Origin: Nissolia schottii
Lineage: Eukaryota > Streptophyta > Magnoliopsida > Fabales > Fabaceae
Reading direction: 5' to 3'
Assembly (NCBI GenBank): GCA_003254905.1
Contig: QANU01030108.1
Location: 151,393-215,392 of the forward strand
Length of the DNA: 64,000 nt
Shown: positions 57,401 through 64,000 of the stretch, one piece after another
Numbering within the stretch: the first letter of the stretch is position 1
Layout of the letters: each line of letters begins with the position of its first letter
Notes under the pieces: model-generated
Database searches by the model: none
What the model saw: the letters and a program-made list of their open reading frames with translations, nothing else
Told to the model about the DNA's origin: nothing
Made by a program: the position numbers and the translations under genes

Positions 57401-59538
57401 TCTATAGTTCTATATATTTAGATACAGTAATCTTATTTGTACATTAAATATGGGATATACACAAAGCCTCTTCTCCAATAAACATGATGTGAGTGTAGAT
57501 TGCGTATGTGAGAGAGAGAGAGGGGGGGAGACTTAGTGTACACATAGGACCCCTTTGGTTTAACTTTCTAAGAAATTAAAATTTTAAAATTACTTTTAGT
57601 ATAATTAAGTTTGGAATAATTGATTTTTGTTTGTTTTAGATATTTTAAAAATAAGTTTAAGAAAATTGTTTTTATTTGGATGAAATAAAATAAAAATACT
57701 TTTAAATATAAAATTACCAAAAATGATATAATATAATTTAAATTAATATTTTAAAAAGTTAAAAATATAATCTCCACTTTTCAATTTTAAAAACAAATTC
57801 AGTTGTCAAACTTAAGTTTACTAAACTGAAAAATAATTAAACAAAATGACTTACTGTTTGAAATTATTTTCAATTTGTCATACTTAAATTTAGAATACCA
57901 AAACTTAATACCAAAGAAGCACATATCAATTTTGGTTTAGATAGGAGTGAGAATTTGGCTCAACTAAACGTCTGTACTACCAATCTCGCAGCAGTGTTCA
58001 AAGTTGGAAAGTGCTTTAATTTCCATGTGATGAATTAAATCCCTCCTCCATTCCAATAGAACAGTGTATGCTTTAAAACTCAGCACCATATAAGTTTTAG
58101 ATCTTATGAATGAATATTGGCATGCTATGCTTTCTGCCGCTACATGTCCCAGCAGAAAGCTCCAGCTAATTTGGTTGTACTATATCAGGGACTAAAATTA
58201 GAAACTAAATTTGAACCATCTAAAATAAAATTAATGAAATTATATCTAATAAATTAATAATATAATAATTTATATTATATTTTAATCATATAAATTACTA
58301 AATTTACCAATTTACCCCTCACTTATTTACTCCACCACCGTCCTTATAGAAATGTCGTCGGCTTCGCCCAACCAGCACCGGCATCGCCCCACCATTGGCG
58401 TCGCCATGGCCTCATCTCCCAGATGTCCTCAAACTCATCCCCACAACCCTCTCCTCCCTGCCCTGCCCCAACCGAAGCCCCACTTCCTTACTTTCACCAT
58501 AGCTGACGTCGGCGCGTCGCCCCACTACCTGTCTCCACCGATCCACTCCGAACCCATCCCTGTCCTAACTGAAGCCTCACACCCTCATTCTCACCACCAT
58601 CGGCACCATCCCACACCCTCACTCCCACCAGAAAACAGAACAAAAACAAACGCAAATCTGGATTTCTTTTAAAAAAAACCAAAAACAACAAAACTCGGAT
58701 CATCTTCCTCATGCAAGTTTTCTCCGAACTGAGATCTGCAAGCATCTTCCTCGCTTTCATTAGACATCTCATCGTGCATCTTCCTCGCGTCACGTCTCTG
58801 CCAGTACCAGATCTACAAGGTTGAGGAGGAGGCGGGCATGGAGGTAGAGGCTCGTTGTTGGTTATGTCGTTTTTCGAGAACCTTTAGATCCGATTTTTTC
58901 TCCTTGGTCGAGATGTTGGGAGTAGTGGCCAATGGAGGTGCCGGTGGAGGGAGGGCGAAGAGTGGCGGTGGCGGTGGTTCGAAGTTGAAGTCAATGGAGA
59001 GAGATGGTGGTTGAGGAGGCGGTGGAAATGCTTGACGACAACAACGGCGACGGCCGATGTGGCATCATAATAGGTAGTGGAAGGTAAGTTGTGAGAAGGG
59101 TGTAAGGGAAGAGAGATGAGAAGAGGCGGAGAAAGAGAGGGGTAAAAAATAATTTTGTAATCTCGTATTATTATAATAGAAGCCCAATTTGACCCCTAAC
59201 ATAGTAGGAACTAGGATAGAAGGCTCCATCCTTAACACGATGGAAACAAACTAATAAAATGTATCAAGACCAACACTTCTTCGAGGGCTTCGACACCTAC
59301 TTTCCCAAATAATGTCTTTTGAGTATTGCAAATGTAAAAAATAACCTATTTCAAAGTTTTATTCTCATGGAATTTAGAATATACATATGCATTACTAACT
59401 TTTTTTAAACCCTTTTTTAGGTCACTCATTCTGTAAGTCATTTATCCCTTTCATGTGTCAAACTCTTAACAAAAATATTAATGCTATGAACTTAAATTTA
59501 AAAGACAACATAACTTAAAAAGACTAATCTATTGGATG
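54423..59538. other. Long intergenic stretch
   Basis: No convincing gene. 54930-55150 is CT-rich low-complexity DNA whose open frames are compositional. 55400-55870 has scattered 'tgttgc' and 'gcaaca' motifs in both orientations. 56045-56100 has a pol III box-A-like 'ggtcaagtggtatgcaag', perhaps a decayed SINE. 56750-58180 is AT-rich. Confidence 0.5.
58352..58672 (+). CDS. Doubtful Pro/His/Ser-rich reading frame
   Basis: A 106-codon frame with heavy Pro, His and Ser (HPHSHHHRHHPTPSLPPENR). The minus strand over the same stretch is also open. Low complexity, no domain and no clear promoter; a C-rich non-coding block or transposon filler is as likely as a gene. Confidence 0.2.
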   Translation: MSSASPNQHRHRPTIGVAMASSPRCPQTHPHNPLLPALPQPKPHFLTFTIADVGASPHYLSPPIHSEPIPVLTEASHPHSHHHRHHPTPSLPPENRTKTNANLDFF

Positions 59539-59556
59539 AGAGAATTCCTCAAATTA

Positions 59557-59737
59557 CTAACGGGTTGGTCCAAGTGGTAAGCAGCTTGATATCGCTTAAG
59601 CAAGGTCTCGAGTTCGAGACCTTGTGTACGCAGTTATCCCCGTTGGGAGACTCATCCGCCATAGTCAGGTGTGCGACCTGGGTCAACCAAGATTAGTCAA
59701 GGCTAAGCCTTGGATGCCGGGAAAGCAACCTAAAAAA
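59557..59737 (+). mobile_element. tRNA-derived SINE, full-length copy
   Basis: Same family as the SINE at 50691: 'ggttggtccaagtggtaagc', 'gagttcgagacc', 'gggagactcatccgccatag', tail 'caacctaaaaaa'. An 18-bp target duplication with one difference (agagaattcctcaaatta at 59539-59556; agagaattcctaaaatta at 59738-59755) flanks it. Confidence 0.93.
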
Positions 59738-60087
59738 AGAGAATTCCTAAAATTAAGTATCACATTGAGATAGTATGACTACCCGTAATAGAACTTGTGG
59801 TAACACTTAAAATTGATAATACTTCCCAAATTAAAGTCTTATGAAAAAAAAGTAGAGTAACTAGTAGAAGTAGTATTATTTGTACGGATTGTTTTATGTG
59901 TATTTATTATGTATGGGATACAATACTAACTCATACTCATTCCGCCATTATATGGAATTCAGATGCAACGTCACACACTCTAATAGAATATCATCTAATC
60001 GTTGTTAGGATGTGAATTGACGCAATAACTCATACAAAATGAGTACATATAACATTTATCTATTTGTATACCAAAATGAATTAAACA

Positions 60088-60525
60088 TGTCACGCCCCAA
60101 CATTGGACATGACCGCACACAGGGATACTAACCCTACGAAAGCTCTACCATGGCATAACTACTGGTCGTGCATGATACTAATTAAATAATTGAATCATAA
60201 ATAATAAATAATGTCGTCTGAAATATATAATATATGATCATAACAATAATAAAACTAGTAATGTCTTATGCTAGTGTATGATAAAGCGGGACCCTGCCTA
60301 AGTCATCTGGAACATATCCTAACAATTTAAAATACCACAGTAGAACCCACTGCAAAGTGAAGCTCACCACTAGTGCTGGACCTCGCTGCTACTGGACGAG
60401 GGGAACGTTATTAGTTATCACTCTCCTCAATTGTATCTGAAAAACAATATGATAGAGGAGTGAGTTTTCAACTCAATAGTGGGTACATCAGTACCACACA
60501 CATAATAAATACTGGGCACACACAC

Positions 60526-60567
<42 letters not shown>

Positions 60568-61333
60568 TAAAACAATTGCAAGATTATACAGATAAGTTCA
60601 CATATCATAGTTGTTCTGGAAATTTAAATGCTAAAATAAAGGAAATTTGTTAAAGTTGTTGTATAGTACTGCCTGCTTCTAGAAGAGGGGCACGAGGAGA
60701 GATGCCTCTTGATCCTTGATCAAGGGAGTATGAGCTCGATCTTACTTCGCCAAGATAAATCCTCGTGGTCTGGGTACACTAAACCCGTAATACTGGATCA
60801 CTGTGAGTATGCTAAACCCATATAATATTGAGAATATTGTGGGTGCGTTGAACCCATATAATATTGAGAATATTGCGGGTGTGCTGAACCTGTGTGATGT
60901 TGAGAATATTACAAGTATGTTGAACCCCGTATGATACTGAAGCTATGTACAATGTAAGTCCACTACCCTAGGTTTGTCATGCATAACTAATTATGAACTC
61001 CTTAATTAGTGTGAACTAATTATGGCCAACTTACTTGTAATTAATTACCAAAGTTAGGTTCTATGCCTACTGATTATGAAAGGCTTGTTATCTTATGGTC
61101 ATACTATAGGAGTTGCTACTTAAGTCTAACCAAACTGTTTTGAGCATATAATCATACATTTAATTCACACAGCACTTACATAGGTCTCTACTTAATCCTA
61201 ACCTGTGATTTACTAAGCATATGAATAATTAATAATCAAATAATAATAATAATAACAATAATAATAACAATTACAATTGACTTGATTGACAGACTGCTAA
61301 TGCAGCACACCGTCGATGCACCGAGACCTCCAC
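60088..61333 (-). mobile_element. Truncated gypsy-like LTR, 'tgtcacgtcccaac' family
   Basis: Starts tgtcacgccccaac; parallels 22254-23720 in order: 'ccctacgaaagc', 'accactagtgctgg' with 'ctcgctgctactgga', 'ttacttcgccaaga', then a minisatellite (60780-60950). It stops at 61333, where another LTR begins. (AT)n at 60531-60565. Confidence 0.75.
60788..60945. repeat. 37-bp minisatellite in an LTR
   Basis: About four units of the type 'gtgggtgcgttgaaccc' plus 'atataatattgagaatatt', the last ones diverged. It sits shortly after the conserved 'ttacttcgccaaga' of the LTR. Confidence 0.85.
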
Positions 61334-62841
61334 TGTAACAACCCCAAAAATTGTTACCGGCACGCAAGGGACTAGTTCCCTTATGAAAGCCTCCTAGTGT
61401 GCTAATCATAAAAACGCGCAGCTTTTACAAATAAAAAGGAAATATTTTCAAATAAAATCTAAACATCACAATATAATATAATAAAAATATCATTTACAAG
61501 ATGCGATATATATATAATTCAAAATACACTATACTCTGCTTGTAGTCCACTGGAGCACTCTAAGACATACATGAATATAAACTATCCAAAAGACTGAAAT
61601 AACTGAAGAATACTTCACGACAACATGAAGCTCACCAAGAGTCCAAACTGCTAAGTCTACTGAACCAGTGGCGTGTCTTCGTCAACGGTATCTGAAAAAG
61701 GTTGATGAGGGGTGACTCATCGTTAAGTGAATGGCAAACACCATGGCAACATGGGACAGTTCATAACCATGGCATGCAAATGCAATACATAATATATAAC
61801 AATCATGAAAACGTTTATAAAATAACGATAATTATAATACTAAAACATTTAAGAACATAAACAAGTGGGGAGTTCTCTAGATAAACATTTCGAGCATTAC
61901 GGTTTCGCTTTATGGTGCATTATCCTAAATGCACTACCCAAGCATCTAGGCCACAACAGTTGGGGATACACTGCTCGAGTCCATAGATTCCTGATAGTTA
62001 GTTTTGACGCACTACCCAAGTACCTAGGTCACGGCAGTTGGGGATACACTGCCCGAGTCCATAGATTCTTGATAGTTAGTCCTAATCTACATGACACATG
62101 ACACTGGGCATCATGGGCTTCCATGTCTGGGCTTTACGGTCTTGCCCTAAATCTACATAAATCCTATTCTACTTTACGATTGTACAAGGTATACCAGGGT
62201 CAACGTAGGTTATCGTTGACTTACAGTTCTATCGTAGATATACTCCCATGAGAGCAGTTTTAAATATATAGCATGATTAAGGGTCGTCACATCCACTCAC
62301 TTAGAAAGGCCTAAGATTGGAGAACACTGACACTTGAGGCTTTGAGTAGCGCAGTGTTGGCACCTGAAATGGCCAACAAACACCACATCATCATAAACTA
62401 ACAAAAATATTACTAAAGGGTGTCATAGTAGCGATATGGTATCACTATGGCAAACTGGCATTACCACGGCGGTAGTGCACCACCACAATGCTACCACTAT
62501 CAAAGTAGTGTCGCCGGGGCCTACCACCCTAAGTCACCCCTTAAGAAGATTAACTACCTAATCTAGGTGAAGACGTTATATTTCCACACAAAAAATTGAG
62601 CTGAAAAGCTCCTATGCTTGGGAGGAACTTTAGAAGCTCTGAAGGAATTAAGGAGTTGTAAAAATGTATGAGGAGCTCTATTTATAGGAGGAGGATGACC
62701 TCTTCCCCAAGCTTTTGTGCAGCGCTAGGGTTTTTAACGTTTTTTCATGCCATTGCAGTGCGTCGAAAACTCTATGTCGCTGCAGCTCCCTTCCGAAAAT
62801 TGGTCTTCAAAAAACACTTAACACCTACACCCACAACAACA
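61334..62841 (-). mobile_element. Gypsy-like solo LTR, minus orientation
   Basis: Starts tgtaacaaccccaaaaattg and runs to about 62841. On the minus strand 'cctataaatagagctcc' (about 62677-62693) is a good TATA region. It shares the family's body ('catgaagctcacca', 'ctcatgggagtatatct' on the minus strand) and carries an 84-bp tandem duplication at 61925-62090. No internal coding region was found, consistent with a solo LTR. No convincing 5-bp target duplication. Confidence 0.7.
61925..62090. repeat. 84-bp tandem duplication in an LTR
   Basis: Two units sharing 'gcactacccaag', 'cagttggggatacactgc' and 'gagtccatagattc'. The apparent open frame across them is a by-product of the repeat. Confidence 0.88.
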
Positions 62842-64000
62842 TGAGATTTATTATGGAGAAATAAGAAGTCTCTGTCGTAAACTCCATACTTTTGTAAATG
62901 TGAATATTAAGTGTGTAGGATTTTTTAGTGCAAAAATAATGTTATAACCAAATTTGGTTGTTGAAACTATACTTAGAAACTTGTGGTTGAAAATTTATGA
63001 AAAATAAAAGAGATAAACCTAAATATAAATGGAAAAATATGATACCCCTAAAATTTTAGACATTCCTTTAATACTCACTTATAAAAGCATGAGATTCGTT
63101 ACTTATTTTTTTTCTCACTTATTTTTTCTTATATCTCTTCCTCTTTTTCTTTTTTCAATGTTGAGTGCTTATTGAAGACATTTTGAATAGAAAGGTTGGT
63201 TGAACTCAAATGTGACTTATACTAAAACTGTTACGAAATAGATAAATCGATTATATGAATAACTTATATAAAAAACATAAGCCTAAACTTATGAAAAAGA
63301 CAAAACAAACAAATTTATATTATAACAAAATAGTTTAAATCCTAACCAACCCTAATTGTTATCCTTTTACTTTGTCACCCCCTTCAAACTAGACGTCATC
63401 TTGCAAAAGTCATGTTTGGATTATGACAACAATGGAAATGAATGATGAGCCCAAATAACAGTGGTGAAAGAGACAATGACCTTGGCCGAAAGAAATCTTG
63501 CCAACAAGATCGTGTGATATAGTCTTGAAACATTGGATGTGAAAATGAGAAACAATGTTGAGTAACAACCAAACCTTATTGTAAATTTTCATGTTGATGG
63601 TCAGAAGAATGAGGGTCTTTGAAAAGATAACTTGTGAGCCATGCTCAAGTAAGGAAATGAGATATGTGTCAGGGGCAAAAGCCACAGATGAGATTGTTAA
63701 ACCTCTTGCCAAGGGACATGCACGTCCGAAGGGAGGGACCACTGGGAGTGGCGCTGGAGTTTATTCGATAAAGCCACCAAGGCTAAGGGGTGTTGAAGTT
63801 TCTCCATTTGATAAAACACCAAGTATTTGGTTTTAAGTTTGGCGTTAGCCATAAAAAAAAACTTTGTACCATAAATATGTTTTCAATAGAAAGGGTTGAA
63901 CTCAAGTATGCGTTATATAAAAAAAATGTTATTAAATAGATAAATTGGTTACAATGATAACTTATTTAGATAAAAATAAAAGAAAGATAAGCTTAAACCT
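62842..64000. other. Right-end region with a spaced direct repeat
   Basis: Blocks at about 63185-63300 and 63885-64000 are related ('aatagaaaggttggttgaac' and 'aatagaaagggttgaactc', then 'aaatagataaat'), about 700 bp apart. Between them an 81-codon plus-strand frame (63591-63836; SSKEMRYVSGAKATDEIVKP and a Gly-rich end) has no domain I know. The repeats could be the ends of a short element cut by the window edge, or tandem units. Confidence 0.45.

Noticed and set aside
61865-62101. 78-codon frame with a repeated HRFLIVS segment
   Set aside because: It arises from the 84-bp tandem duplication inside a non-coding LTR; the unit happens to be a multiple of three.
1-64000. CRISPR arrays, operons or bacterial-type defence islands
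   Set aside because: Spliced plant genes, SINEs and LTR elements show a plant nuclear genome; the tandem repeats lack the spacer pattern of CRISPR.

Overview
The window is plant nuclear DNA, most likely from a legume close to soybean (Glycine). It is AT-rich, its genes have short exons and AT-rich introns, and the recognisable proteins (hnRNP Q-type RRM protein, 3-ketoacyl-CoA synthase, MYC-type bHLH factor, plant DHHC acyltransferase, TIC22 and MORC-type fragments) are plant families. The repeats (CACTA with GC-rich subterminal motifs, foldback MITEs, tRNA-type SINEs, Ty3/gypsy and Ty1/copia LTRs) look like those of soybean-type genomes. The legume placement is inference from sequence feel, not a search. 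The sequence is draft quality: one 377-base gap and single Ns beside simple repeats.

Host genes, left to right: the 3' part of an hnRNP R/Q-like RNA-binding protein (+, 536-2460); a small unrecognised, possibly organelle-targeted protein (-, 4960-5466); an intact intronless 3-ketoacyl-CoA synthase (-, 15865-17445) for very-long-chain fatty acid elongation; a 105-residue two-pass membrane protein (+, 36343-36660); a complete seven-exon DHHC palmitoyltransferase of 312 residues (-, 40020-43627); and an intact intronless MYC/bHLH14-like transcription factor (-, 48673-50151). They do not form one pathway; this is ordinary plant gene spacing with transposon-filled gaps.

Gene debris: a RING-finger fragment between the arms of an inverted duplication (3473-4563); TIC22 exons 1-2 and three exons of a MORC-like GHKL ATPase, lying next to a CACTA terminus at 11575, so probably carried by a Pack-CACTA element; and a truncated C-terminal copy of the KCS gene at 12474-12728.

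Mobile DNA fills most of the rest: a Ty3/gypsy fossil with a perfect 5-bp target duplication (19560-27024) carrying nested LTRs; copies of a long gypsy-like LTR family at 14640, 21276, 22254, 31590, 60088 and 61334; copia LTRs at 32402 and 34356; four foldback elements with 'ttagtccctg'-type ends, including a 1.2-kb near-perfect palindrome (30040-31273); three SINEs with clear target duplications; a Stowaway-like MITE in a DHHC intron; and a 3,520-bp CACTA element (50900-54419) with TSD ATG.

The most unusual item is inside that CACTA element: two adjacent, mutually similar, precursor-microRNA-like hairpins (51496-51622 and 51675-51822), set between two clusters of the subterminal ACCGTCGG repeat and about 1.3 kb upstream of the bHLH gene.
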